Part shown: positions 1-6,673 of the stretch, in pieces | Layout of the letters: each line of letters starts with the position of its first letter | Numbering within the stretch: the stretch's first letter is position 1 | NCBI GenBank assembly: GCA_017411935.1 | Contig: JAFQPC010000146.1 | Location: forward strand, 1-19,988 | From: Clostridia bacterium | Lineage (GTDB): Bacteria > Bacillota > Clostridia > Oscillospirales > CAG-272 | Length of the DNA stretch: 19,988 nucleotides | Reading direction: 5' to 3' | Made by a program: the position numbers and the translations under genes | Notes under the pieces: generated by a model | What the model was told of the DNA's origin: nothing | Databases searched by the model: none | Seen by the model: the letters and a program-made list of their open reading frames with translations, nothing else

Positions 1-2
1 AG

Positions 3-47
3 TCCAGCGACCATTGCCCGATGTTTATTGACGTGAAGGAAAAATAA
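3..47 (+). CDS. Exonuclease III-family AP endonuclease, 3' end only
   Basis: Only the last 14 codons and a TAA stop are inside the window; the gene starts upstream. The visible peptide is SSDHCPMFIDVKEK. The SDHCP motif followed by a short hydrophobic strand and a charged end is the characteristic C-terminus of the exonuclease III (Xth/ExoA) family, in which the Asp-His pair belongs to the active site of the Mg-dependent phosphodiesterase that cuts DNA at abasic sites. It converges on the kinase gene and shares its terminator. The call rests on a very short stretch, so other members of the endonuclease/exonuclease/phosphatase superfamily remain possible. Confidence 0.7.
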   Translation, partial: SSDHCPMFIDVKEK

Positions 48-60
48 ACGAAAGAAAAAA

Positions 61-85
61 GAGCAAGCATTGCTTGCTCTTTTTT
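61..85. terminator. Shared bidirectional intrinsic terminator
   Basis: GAGCAAGC (61-68) pairs with GCTTGCTC (72-79) around a three-base loop. A run of six T (80-85) follows, and a run of A precedes it, so the hairpin has a U-tract when read from either strand. It sits between the convergent exonuclease and pyridoxal kinase genes and probably ends both transcripts. Confidence 0.85.
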
Positions 86-86
86 C

Positions 87-920
87 TTATGCTAACATCT
101 CAATCAGCTTTCCAAGCACGGGCTCGAAGCGTGCGCCGTACCAGTGGTCCTTGTCGCCCGCCGTTTCCTTGATGCACTCGACCGTGTAGTCGGCAGCGAT
201 GCGTGCGGCATCTGCGGCGGATTTTCCACGAACGAGCGCGCCCGTGAAGGCAGAGGAGTAAATATCGCCCGTTCCGTGGCAACTGTTGGGGAGAAATTCG
301 TGCTCATAATAGGAAACACCGTCCGCCCCCGAAACGAGAACCCCCGTGCGTCCCTCGGCAAAAGAAACACCTGTGAAGATGACGTTCTTTGCGCCAAGCG
401 CATGCAGTCCTGCTACAATGCGGTCAATATAAGCGCGGTCGTAGTCGGTCGTGTATTCGATGCCCGTCAAGAGACACGCCTCGGTCAGATTGGGAAGCAC
501 GTAGTCGGCTTTTGCGCAAAGTCCTTTCATCGCTTCGACAAAAGCGGCGTCAAAGCCGGGGTAGAGCTTTCCGTGGTCTGCCATCGCGGGGTCAATGACG
601 CTTACCGAACCTGCGCCCGAGCAAGTGTCAATAATGTTACAAACATAGTCGATCTGCTTCGTCGAGCCGAGATAGCCCGTGTAGATCGCGTCAAAGGTAA
701 TGCCTTCCTTCTGCCAATGGTCACAGATGGCGGGCATATCATCGGTCAGATCGCGGAAGGTGTAGCCCGAAAAGCCTGCCGTATGGGTCGAGAGAACGGC
801 AGAGGGAAGCACGGCGGTCTCAATACCGCATGCCGAGATGACGGGGAGTGCCACCGTCAGCGAGCACTGTCCGACGCAGGAAATATCTTGAATTGTCAAA
901 ATTTTAGGATACTTTTTCAT
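87..920 (-). CDS. Pyridoxal/pyridoxamine kinase (PdxK/PdxY type)
   Basis: This 277-residue protein is predicted to phosphorylate pyridoxal, pyridoxamine or pyridoxine with ATP in the B6 salvage pathway, in the cytoplasm. It belongs to the ribokinase-like (PfkB/ThiD) fold. The N-terminus (KILTIQDISCVGQCSLTVAL) matches the PdxY/PdxK start, with the THTAGFSGYTF stretch near residues 45-55. The C-terminal GTGD motif (about 216-219), followed by small residues, is the anion hole with the catalytic Asp. Length fits the roughly 280-residue family. I chose the ATG at 920 rather than the longer reading frame to 1043 because conserved sequence begins there, a GAGG ribosome site lies 8 bases upstream, and a promoter lies between the two starts. 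The gene appears monocistronic. ThiD-like HMP kinase is a less likely alternative. Confidence 0.9.
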   Translation of the reverse strand: MKKYPKILTIQDISCVGQCSLTVALPVISACGIETAVLPSAVLSTHTAGFSGYTFRDLTDDMPAICDHWQKEGITFDAIYTGYLGSTKQIDYVCNIIDTCSGAGSVSVIDPAMADHGKLYPGFDAAFVEAMKGLCAKADYVLPNLTEACLLTGIEYTTDYDRAYIDRIVAGLHALGAKNVIFTGVSFAEGRTGVLVSGADGVSYYEHEFLPNSCHGTGDIYSSAFTGALVRGKSAADAARIAADYTVECIKETAGDKDHWYGARFEPVLGKLIEMLA

Positions 921-952
921 AGGAAAGACCTCGTTTTTGATTTGTTGCTTAT

Positions 953-981
953 AGTATACCAAACTTTTGACCTTATGTAAA
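953..981 (-). promoter_or_regulatory. Sigma-A type promoter of the pyridoxal kinase gene
   Basis: Read on the minus strand, TTTACA (976-981) and TATACT (953-958) are separated by exactly 17 bases. Each hexamer differs from consensus at one position. Transcription would start near 946, giving a leader of about 26 bases, too short for a riboswitch. Confidence 0.7.
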
Positions 982-1067
982 TAGTCAAAATAAAATATTT
1001 TTTTATAACCAGATATAAGAAGAACAAAAAAGTGCGTTGTCATAATTCAATGTCCCATAACGAAGAA

Positions 1068-1096
1068 AGCGTAGTTGTGATGTTCACGGCTACGCT
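1068..1096. other. Long stem-loop between pyridoxal kinase and the membrane-protein gene
   Basis: AGCGTAG-TT-GTGA pairs with TCAC-GG-CTACGCT around a three-base TGT loop. In the plus-strand RNA the TT/GG positions can form wobble pairs, giving a 13-pair stem; in the minus-strand RNA they are an internal mismatch. It lies downstream of the minus-strand gene ending at 1353 and could be its terminator, but the following minus-strand sequence (TTCTTCG) is a poor U-tract. Function unresolved. Confidence 0.35.
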
Positions 1097-1124
1097 GTTT
1101 CTTTGAAATTTTCTCATATTTTGT

Positions 1125-1295
1125 GGTAGGGGAGGGGCTTGCTCCTCCCGTAAAAAGCAAAGAAATCGCAAACTTAAAAACGGGAGGCGAAACGCCTCCC
1201 CTACAACCAAATAATATTCAACACCGTAGGGGAGGGGTTCCCCCTCCCGCAAGATAGCACCGATCAAAGCGGGAGGAGCAAGCCCCTCCCCTACC
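1125..1295. repeat. Four nested inverted GC-rich palindromic repeats (REP/BIME-like)
   Basis: Four related units of about 25 bases occur at 1125-1150, 1181-1204, 1226-1250 and 1270-1295, in alternating orientation. Each is itself an imperfect palindrome of GGGAGG and CCTCCC around a short centre and has GTAGGGGAGG (or its complement) at one end. The first and fourth units are exact reverse complements over 26 bases, and the second and third are imperfect inverse copies, so the whole block can fold as one nested hairpin. The 921-1352 gap of about 430 bases otherwise holds only the kinase promoter and one stem-loop; I find no credible gene in it. Confidence 0.8.
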
Positions 1296-1352
1296 AAGTT
1301 TGGCAAAAAACTTCCTTGTGATGCGTCAAGATAGGATACCGCATTTTTTGTT

Positions 1353-1886
1353 TTATTCTTCGTTTTCCCTCGGTGCGAGGTAGGACGCAAGGCGTTCTTC
1401 ATACGAAAGGAAAAGACAAAGCTCCTCGCCGCCCTCTTCAACGATCAACAAAATACTTTTCGCAGGGCAAAGGTCGGCGCGGTAATCGAATTGCTTCGTG
1501 TGAGATTTTTTGAGAAGCGCGCGTTCCTCTTTTTCGATCTCGGGCTTGGTGGCATCAAGAATGACAAGGCGGCGAATTCCCGAAAGACCGACACGGCAGA
1601 CCGTCACCTGACGCTTTCCGTTCGAGCTCGCCTCAGTCACGGTCAGATCAAGCTCCGCTCCCTCTCCGACGATCCGATAGAGAAACATCTTCGTCAAATA
1701 TCTTGTTGTCATAAAAATTCCCGCCGTCAGTAAAATAAGCGCGAGCAGTTGAACCACCCAACGAAAGGGAAGCGCGGGAAATGCGGTCGGGATCAGCATC
1801 AGCGCAAGCGCGCCGAAGAAAAGGACGATCACCGTGTTTCTGGCTTTTTGATTACTTTTTGTGGGGATCCATTCGTATTGTACCAT
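1353..1886 (-). CDS. Small membrane protein of unknown function, two predicted helices
   Basis: I do not recognise this 177-residue protein. After a short polar N-terminus (MVQYEWIPTKSNQKARN) it has two hydrophobic segments, about residues 18-37 and 42-63, forming a predicted membrane hairpin. A soluble domain of about 110 residues follows, with alternating beta-like strands (ELDLTVTEASSNGKRQVTVC and SILLIVEEGGEELCLFLS). The layout resembles small PH-like membrane proteins, but that is only a guess. Two adjacent ATG codons (1889 and 1886) follow GAGGAG at 1893-1898; the second gives the better 6-base spacing and was chosen. A longer frame from a TTG at 1961 has no ribosome site. A perfect-consensus leftward promoter lies at 2030-2058, giving a leader of about 137 bases. 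Confidence 0.65.
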   Translation of the reverse strand: MVQYEWIPTKSNQKARNTVIVLFFGALALMLIPTAFPALPFRWVVQLLALILLTAGIFMTTRYLTKMFLYRIVGEGAELDLTVTEASSNGKRQVTVCRVGLSGIRRLVILDATKPEIEKEERALLKKSHTKQFDYRADLCPAKSILLIVEEGGEELCLFLSYEERLASYLAPRENEE

Positions 1887-1945
1887 CATTTTCTCCTCAT
1901 AGAAAAACCGTTTGAAACTTTTGCGTGCGGGAGTTGCAAAAAGAC

Positions 1946-1974
1946 TTGAATTTGAGCGCAAAGTGTGCTATAAT
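1946..1974 (+). promoter_or_regulatory. Promoter of the large rightward operon
   Basis: TTGAAT (1946-1951), 17-base spacer, TATAAT (1969-1974), with the extended -10 element TGC directly before it. Transcription would start near 1981, about 70 bases before the first gene. The -10 box is one arm of an 11-base inverted repeat, TATAATAAATA (1969-1979), whose other arm is at 2025-2035. Confidence 0.75.
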
Positions 1975-2029
1975 AAATAAGATAGATAAAAATTTTTCGA
2001 ATCGCGCCTTTTGCTTGCGCACTATATTT

Positions 2030-2058
2030 ATTATAACGAAAAGGAGTCAAAATGTCAA
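2030..2058 (-). promoter_or_regulatory. Perfect-consensus leftward promoter overlapping a start codon
   Basis: On the minus strand, TTGACA (2053-2058) and TATAAT (2030-2035) are separated by exactly 17 bases: a full consensus sigma-A promoter. Its -35 box overlaps the ATG of the rightward gene at 2052. It would drive the membrane-protein gene starting at 1886. Because it lies downstream of, and points at, the rightward promoter at 1946-1974, the two transcripts overlap in antisense for about 40 bases. Confidence 0.75.
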
Positions 2059-2798
2059 GAGCTTCCCGCGGCTTCCGCATTTTCGGAAAAACCCTTAAAA
2101 TCTTGTTTTTTATGCTCATTTTTTCGGTCATTTTCTTTTTGTTCTGGAGAATTTTTTCCTCCGACAATCCGAAATCGATGGAGCAACTCTCGATCAACGA
2201 CAAGCTTGCCGCTGCCTATGAACAGGACGGAAACGACCTTGATATGTTCAATCAGAACCTTGATATGATTACGCGCGCCGATCATAATTACGGCTATTTT
2301 GCCGTCACCGACAGCGTCTTTATTCCCGCGGCAAATCAGATCCAGATCACGTTCCGCTACAATAATTCGACCATTACGCATCTGGTAGAGGACAAGGGAC
2401 TTGACGAAACGCCCTCGCGCGACGATGATCTCTTTGACGTAACGCTCTTGCTTGCCACCGACCTCACACCCGAAAATACCGAGGATAACCTCGGAAACGA
2501 TCCTGCCTCGGTCAAGATGACGCGTGTTCACGCATCTTCGGTAACGGCAGACAAGAAAAATGTCTACAATTACCGCCGCCTCGTGTTTGATTTAGATGAG
2601 GTTGGCGTATCGCTCGAGGAGCTTCTGGAAGACGGAGAATTGCTCGCCGTATATACCGACGTATACTATGTGGGAGACGTCAATTACGACGAACCGACCT
2701 ACGGTACGCTCTGTATCTACGACCACCTTGCCAAAACCTATGACGTAGAGCTTTCGGGTGCTGACAAGCGCGCTCTTCGCAAATACGGCAAGGACTGA
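2052..2798 (+). CDS. Membrane-anchored protein of unknown function
   Basis: I do not recognise a family for this 248-residue protein. Residues 1-15 are basic, and a strong hydrophobic segment (about 16-35, ILFFMLIFSVIFFLFWRIF) is not followed by a cleavage site, so it should be anchored by its N-terminus with the rest outside. The outer part is acidic, with likely beta strands such as NQIQITFRYNNSTITHLVED and a region of about 25 residues rich in Asp and Thr. It starts at an ATG 5 bases after AAGGAG (2041-2046) and is the first gene of the operon. The RNHCP gene follows after 17 bases. Confidence 0.7.
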   Translation: MSRASRGFRIFGKTLKILFFMLIFSVIFFLFWRIFSSDNPKSMEQLSINDKLAAAYEQDGNDLDMFNQNLDMITRADHNYGYFAVTDSVFIPAANQIQITFRYNNSTITHLVEDKGLDETPSRDDDLFDVTLLLATDLTPENTEDNLGNDPASVKMTRVHASSVTADKKNVYNYRRLVFDLDEVGVSLEELLEDGELLAVYTDVYYVGDVNYDEPTYGTLCIYDHLAKTYDVELSGADKRALRKYGKD

Positions 2799-2815
2799 GC
2801 TCTGAGGAGAGTACG

Positions 2816-3142
2816 ATGGAACAAAAACGCTTTACGAAAAACGACGATTCCTTCATCTGCGCGCACTGCGGACGCGAGGTGCCGCCGCTCGGCTACACCT
2901 CACGCAATCACTGTCCCTTTTGCCTTTGGTCGCTTCACGTGGATATCAATCCCGGCGACCGTGCCAACGAATGCCGCGGCGCACTCCGCCCCATTCGTAC
3001 CGAACCCGATCCCAAAAAAGGATTTATCGTGATCCACCGCTGTGAAAAGTGCGGTGAGATCCGCCGAAACAAGGCGGCTCTGCGTGGAGACGTTCCCGAC
3101 GACCGCTCTCTTCTGATCCGTCTGACCGCGCCCCAAGATTAA
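2816..3142 (+). CDS. RNHCP-domain zinc-ribbon protein
   Basis: This 108-residue protein matches the RNHCP domain family, named for the motif seen here at residues 30-34 within SRNHCPFCLWSLHVD. Cysteines at 15/18, 33/36, 53 and 76/79 (CAHC, CPFC, EC, CEKC) suggest one or two bound zinc ions. The family role is not established; the zinc-ribbon fold hints at nucleic-acid or ribosome contact, which is inference. A GAGGAG ribosome site lies upstream (around 2803-2808). The gene lies 17 bases after the membrane protein and 29 bases before the RpiR regulator, consistent with cotranscription. Confidence 0.88.
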   Translation: MEQKRFTKNDDSFICAHCGREVPPLGYTSRNHCPFCLWSLHVDINPGDRANECRGALRPIRTEPDPKKGFIVIHRCEKCGEIRRNKAALRGDVPDDRSLLIRLTAPQD

Positions 3143-3155
3143 ATGAGATTAAATG
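3136..3155 (+). repeat. Perfect 10-base tandem duplication
   Basis: AGATTAAATG occurs twice back to back (3136-3145, 3146-3155), spanning the stop codon of the RNHCP gene and the leader of the regulator gene. It probably arose by slippage and changes the spacing before the regulator's weak ribosome site. Confidence 0.8.
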
Positions 3156-3171
3156 AAATGAGAGAACTTCT

Positions 3172-4035
3172 ATGAAACGAAATCTTTTGGCTGACATTGA
3201 AGCGGGAATGCCCTCCTTTTCCAAGGGTCAGAAGCTGATCTCGACCTATATTCTTGAAAATTACGACAAAGCGGCATATATGACAGCATCCAAGCTCGGA
3301 AGTATCGTGCACGTTTCGGAATCGACGGTCGTCCGCTTTGCCATTGAGCTTGGCTTTGCGGGATACCCCGAATTTCAACATGCGCTGCAAGAGATCGTCC
3401 GCACCAAGCTGACCACGTTTCAGCGAATTGAGGTCACCAACAACCTCATCGGTGACGGCGACGTTCTCTCCAAGGTGCTCCTTTCCGATGCTGACAAGAT
3501 CAAACACACGCTCGACGACATCGACCGCGAAGCCTTTGAGGAAGCGGTAAACCGTATCGTTGCGGCAAAGAACATTTATATTCTCGGCGTTCGCGCTTCG
3601 TCCTCGCTCGCAGGATTTTTGGCGCACGGTCTCCGTATGATCTTTGACAACGTCAAATTCGTACAGACCACCTCGGGCAGTGAGATGTTTGAGCAGATCA
3701 TGAGCATCCGATCCGAGGACGTTATGATCGCCATCAGCTTTCCGCGCTACTCCAAGCGTATCATTCACGCCGTAAACTTCGCGCATAACGCAGGGGCAGA
3801 TGTGATCGCGATCACCGACAGTCTCGCCTCTCCGATCGCACCGCAGGCAAACCAAGTGTTGACCGCCAAGAGCGATATGGCATCTTTTGTTGACTCGCTC
3901 GTGGCTCCCTTAAGTATCATCAACGCGATCATCGTTGCTGTCTCGCGAAAAAAGCAGGACGAACTGAAGATCCGTCTGCGCCAGCTCGAGGAGATCTGGG
4001 ACGAATACGACGTTTATGACAAAACGCAAGGATAA
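3172..4035 (+). CDS. MurR/RpiR-family transcriptional regulator
   Basis: This 287-residue protein has the two-domain RpiR layout. The N-terminal helix-turn-helix domain spans about 1-78, with the recognition region MTASKLGSIVHVSESTVVRF near 37-56. A C-terminal SIS phosphosugar-binding domain spans about 124-260 (IYILGVRASSSLAGF, later DVMIAISFPRYSKRI and GADVIAITDS). Length is normal. Such regulators usually control sugar or amino-sugar genes next to them and respond to a sugar phosphate. Here no sugar gene is adjacent; it lies 3 bases before a flavoprotein gene within a housekeeping operon, so its target cannot be read from context. The ribosome site before ATG 3172 is weak (GAGAGA), suggesting low expression or coupling to the upstream gene. 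Confidence 0.92.
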   Translation: MKRNLLADIEAGMPSFSKGQKLISTYILENYDKAAYMTASKLGSIVHVSESTVVRFAIELGFAGYPEFQHALQEIVRTKLTTFQRIEVTNNLIGDGDVLSKVLLSDADKIKHTLDDIDREAFEEAVNRIVAAKNIYILGVRASSSLAGFLAHGLRMIFDNVKFVQTTSGSEMFEQIMSIRSEDVMIAISFPRYSKRIIHAVNFAHNAGADVIAITDSLASPIAPQANQVLTAKSDMASFVDSLVAPLSIINAIIVAVSRKKQDELKIRLRQLEEIWDEYDVYDKTQG

Positions 4036-4038
4036 GCT

Positions 4039-5286
4039 ATGAACGAAACCAAAAAAATCGTCGTGATCGGCGGCGGTGCGGCAGGAATGATGGCGGCAAT
4101 TTATGCCGCGTATGGCGGCGCCGAGGTCACGCTTCTTGAAAAAATGAATGCTTGCGGAAAAAAGCTTCGCATTACGGGCAAGGGACGCTGTAACGTGACC
4201 AACGACTGTACGCGCGAGGAATTTCTGCAAAACGTTCCGTCCAATCCCCGATTTCTATACGGCGCGCTCAGCTTTTTCTCGACCGAGGATACGATGCGCT
4301 TCTTTGAAGATGCGGGCGTTCCTCTGAAAGTCGAACGCGGACGCAGAGTGTTTCCCGTCTCGGACAAAGCCGAAGATATCGTTCGCGCGCTGACCGACCG
4401 TTGTAAAGAGCTCGGCGTTCGGATACTTTTTGAGAGAGCCGAAGATCTGATCGTTTCGGACGGCAAGATCGTGGGCGTTCGAAGCTCCCAAGGCGAACTT
4501 TCCGCCGACGCTGTCATTGTCTGCACGGGCGGCGCATCCTATCCCCGCACGGGCTCGGACGGCGACGGATACCGTCTCGCCAAAAAGATAGGACACACCG
4601 TTACCCCTCTGCTCCCCTCGCTCGTACCGATCGTCAGTCGCGACAAGGTCTGTGCCGAAATGCAAGGACTGTCGCTCAGAAACGTTGCCTTGACGGTACG
4701 TTTGACCGCGTCGGGAAAGACGGTTTACGAGGATTTCGGAGAGATGATGTTTACCCACTTTGGACTGACGGGTCCGATGATCCTTTCAGCGTCGGCGCAT
4801 CTGCCCGACCTGACCCCCGACAAATACGAAGCAAGCATCAACCTCAAGCCCGCGCTCGATGAAAAAACGCTCGACGCGCGTCTGCTTTCCGATTTTCATA
4901 AATATCAGAACAAAGACTTTCAAAATGCGCTCGGGGATCTTCTCCCCGCCAAAATGATTCCGATCGTCCTGCGGCGCTCGGGGATCCTTCCCCACAAAAA
5001 GGTCAATTCGGTCACCAAGGAAGAGCGACGGGTACTCCGTGAGCTCTTGCAGGACTTCCGTATCTCGCTTGACGGCTTCCGTCCCCTGAACGAAGCCATC
5101 GTCACCAAAGGCGGGGTCTCGATCCGCGAGATCAATCCCAAAACAATGGAGTCCAAGCTCTGTCGCGGACTGTATTTTGCGGGAGAGATCCTTGACGTAG
5201 ACGCCTATACCGGCGGCTATAATCTGCAAATCGCCTTTGCAACGGGCGCGCTCGCAGGAAACTCTGCCGCAGAAGAAAATGAATAA
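4039..5286 (+). CDS. BaiN/HI0933-type FAD-dependent oxidoreductase
   Basis: This 415-residue flavoprotein carries an N-terminal dinucleotide-binding motif (VVIGGGAAGMMAAIYAAYGG, about 8-27) with the acidic strand end EVTLLEK. The family-specific signature CGKKLRITGKGRCNVTN is at about 39-55, and GGVSIREINPKTMES plus the flavin-binding GLYFAGEILDVDAYTGGYN is near 354-395. These define the family annotated as BaiN, HI0933-like or 'aminoacetone oxidase family FAD-binding enzyme'. BaiN of bile-acid-converting clostridia is a characterised relative, but most members have no known substrate and no bai genes lie here, so bile-acid activity should not be assumed. It starts 3 bases after the regulator stop and precedes cmk, an arrangement common in Clostridia. 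Confidence 0.93.
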   Translation: MNETKKIVVIGGGAAGMMAAIYAAYGGAEVTLLEKMNACGKKLRITGKGRCNVTNDCTREEFLQNVPSNPRFLYGALSFFSTEDTMRFFEDAGVPLKVERGRRVFPVSDKAEDIVRALTDRCKELGVRILFERAEDLIVSDGKIVGVRSSQGELSADAVIVCTGGASYPRTGSDGDGYRLAKKIGHTVTPLLPSLVPIVSRDKVCAEMQGLSLRNVALTVRLTASGKTVYEDFGEMMFTHFGLTGPMILSASAHLPDLTPDKYEASINLKPALDEKTLDARLLSDFHKYQNKDFQNALGDLLPAKMIPIVLRRSGILPHKKVNSVTKEERRVLRELLQDFRISLDGFRPLNEAIVTKGGVSIREINPKTMESKLCRGLYFAGEILDVDAYTGGYNLQIAFATGALAGNSAAEENE

Positions 5287-5302
5287 AAAAGAGGTAATAA
5301 CT

Positions 5303-5980
5303 ATGATTCAAATTGCGATTGACGGTCCCGGAGGCGCGGGAAAAAGCACGATCTCCAAGGGAGTTGCCGCAAAGCTCGGCATCGTTTACGTCGATACGGG
5401 TGCGCTTTACCGCACCGTTGGCTACTACGTTCGCAACAAGGAAATTGACCCTCACGACCGCGATGCTGTTGGCGCGATCCTTCCCGAAATTTCGATCGAG
5501 GTCGCATACGTGGACGGCGCGCAGCACGTCTTTCTGAACGGAGAGGATCTCGGCGATAAGATCCGTACGCCCGAAATGTCGATGTACGCGTCTGCCGTTT
5601 CGGCAATTCCGTCGGTCCGCGCCTTTCTGCTGGAAACGCAAAAGGAGATCGCAAGAAAGAACAGTGTTATTATGGACGGTCGCGATATCGGTACCGTAAT
5701 CCTTCCCAACGCCGATCTGAAGGTCTATCTGACGGCATCGGCAGAATGTCGCGCAAAGCGTCGCTATGATGAGCTCATTGCCAAAGGGCAGAGTGTTCGC
5801 TTCGAGGACGTGCTCCGCGAGATGAACGAGCGTGACACACAGGACAGTACACGTGAGATTGCTCCCGCACAAGCGGCAGAGGACGCAATTCTTCTTGACA
5901 ACACAGGATTAAATCTGGAAGAAAGCATTGATGCCATCATCGCGCTCGTTCGCGAAAAAACCGATTTTTTTGCCAACTAA
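5303..5980 (+). CDS. cmk: Cytidylate kinase
   Basis: Cmk phosphorylates CMP and dCMP with ATP in pyrimidine salvage and nucleotide supply. The 225-residue protein has the P-loop GPGGAGKST at about 8-16, the CMP-binding DTGALYR segment, DGRDIGTVILPNADLKVYLT in the core and the arginine-rich lid (AECRAKRRYDEL). Length fits the bacterial family. I chose the ATG at 5303, 8 bases after GAGG (5291-5294), because conserved sequence begins at MIQIAIDGPGG. An ATG at 5279 overlaps the end of the flavoprotein gene, and a frame open from 5237 adds only unconserved residues. Cmk is followed by the acyltransferase gene after 33 bases. Confidence 0.96.
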   Translation: MIQIAIDGPGGAGKSTISKGVAAKLGIVYVDTGALYRTVGYYVRNKEIDPHDRDAVGAILPEISIEVAYVDGAQHVFLNGEDLGDKIRTPEMSMYASAVSAIPSVRAFLLETQKEIARKNSVIMDGRDIGTVILPNADLKVYLTASAECRAKRRYDELIAKGQSVRFEDVLREMNERDTQDSTREIAPAQAAEDAILLDNTGLNLEESIDAIIALVREKTDFFAN

Positions 5981-6013
5981 GAAATAAACACGAAACAAAA
6001 AGGAGCGACGGCT

Positions 6014-6673
6014 GTGAAAGAAAAGAAAAATAAACCGAAAAAAACGGGCAGCGTCTTTTACCGAATTATTTACGCGATCTTCGCGGGTCTTGTGGGATTT
6101 TTATTCCGCATTCGTGTCACAGGACGCGAAAATGAACCCGACGAGGGTAGCTTTATTGTCTGTGCCAACCATATTTCGGCAACCGATCCCGTCGTACTTT
6201 GTTATGCTTTCCGCAAGCATCAGGTATGTTTTATGGCAAAAAAAGAACTCTTTAAAATTCCTCTTTTGAAGGGTCTGATCCGCGTCCTCGGCGCCTTTCC
6301 GATCGACCGCGGCGGCAATGACGTCGGTGCGATCAAAACGGCAGTCTCGCTGGTCAAGGAAGGGAAGTGTATGGGAATTTTCCCGCAGGGACACCGCTAT
6401 CCCGGAGAAAATCCGAGGGAAACCGCAACCAAAAATGGCGCGGCGCTCATCTGTACCAGAGCCGAGGCGGACGTCGTTCCCGTTTATATCCAAAAGAAAA
6501 ACAATACGCACAAGCTCTTCCGAAAGACGACCGTCATCATCGGAGAAAAAATTCCCTTTGAGAGTTTTGGCTACGATCCCGAAGCAACGGGGGAGTACGC
6601 AAGAATTACGGGAATGATTTTCGACCGTGTTTGCGCCTTAGGTGAAGAAGCAGCAAAGGAGCCGAAGGTATGA
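6014..6673 (+). CDS. PlsC-type 1-acyl-glycerol-3-phosphate acyltransferase
   Basis: This protein probably transfers an acyl chain to lysophosphatidic acid at the membrane, the second acylation of phospholipid synthesis. Its 219 residues include a basic N-terminus, a hydrophobic segment at about 14-33, the catalytic NHxxxxD motif as NHISATDP (52-59), the FPIDRGG substrate block (95-101) and motif III as FPQGHR (123-128), where the classical form is FPEGTR. The start is GTG at 6014, eight bases after AGGAG (6001-6005). The stop overlaps the next start by four bases (ATGA, 6670-6673), indicating translational coupling with ispH-S1. The gene order cmk, plsC, ispH-S1 is a familiar clostridial one. 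Confidence 0.92.
   Translation: MKEKKNKPKKTGSVFYRIIYAIFAGLVGFLFRIRVTGRENEPDEGSFIVCANHISATDPVVLCYAFRKHQVCFMAKKELFKIPLLKGLIRVLGAFPIDRGGNDVGAIKTAVSLVKEGKCMGIFPQGHRYPGENPRETATKNGAALICTRAEADVVPVYIQKKNNTHKLFRKTTVIIGEKIPFESFGYDPEATGEYARITGMIFDRVCALGEEAAKEPKV

Noticed and set aside
144..980. A 278-codon plus-strand frame opposite the pyridoxal kinase gene
   Set aside because: Antisense shadow of a confidently identified enzyme; it runs through the kinase promoter and has no start signals.
1040..1441. A 133-codon minus-strand frame over the palindromic repeats
   Set aside because: Its translation is dominated by the GC-rich repeats and it overlaps the 3' end of the membrane-protein gene; no ribosome site.
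1887..1961. N-terminal extension of the small membrane protein from TTG 1961
   Set aside because: No ribosome site before the TTG, whereas GAGGAG stands directly before the ATG pair at 1886/1889.
4039..5286. Bile-acid 7-dehydroxylation enzyme BaiN
   Set aside because: The family includes BaiN, but no other bai gene is present and the cmk neighbourhood points to a general flavoprotein of unresolved substrate.
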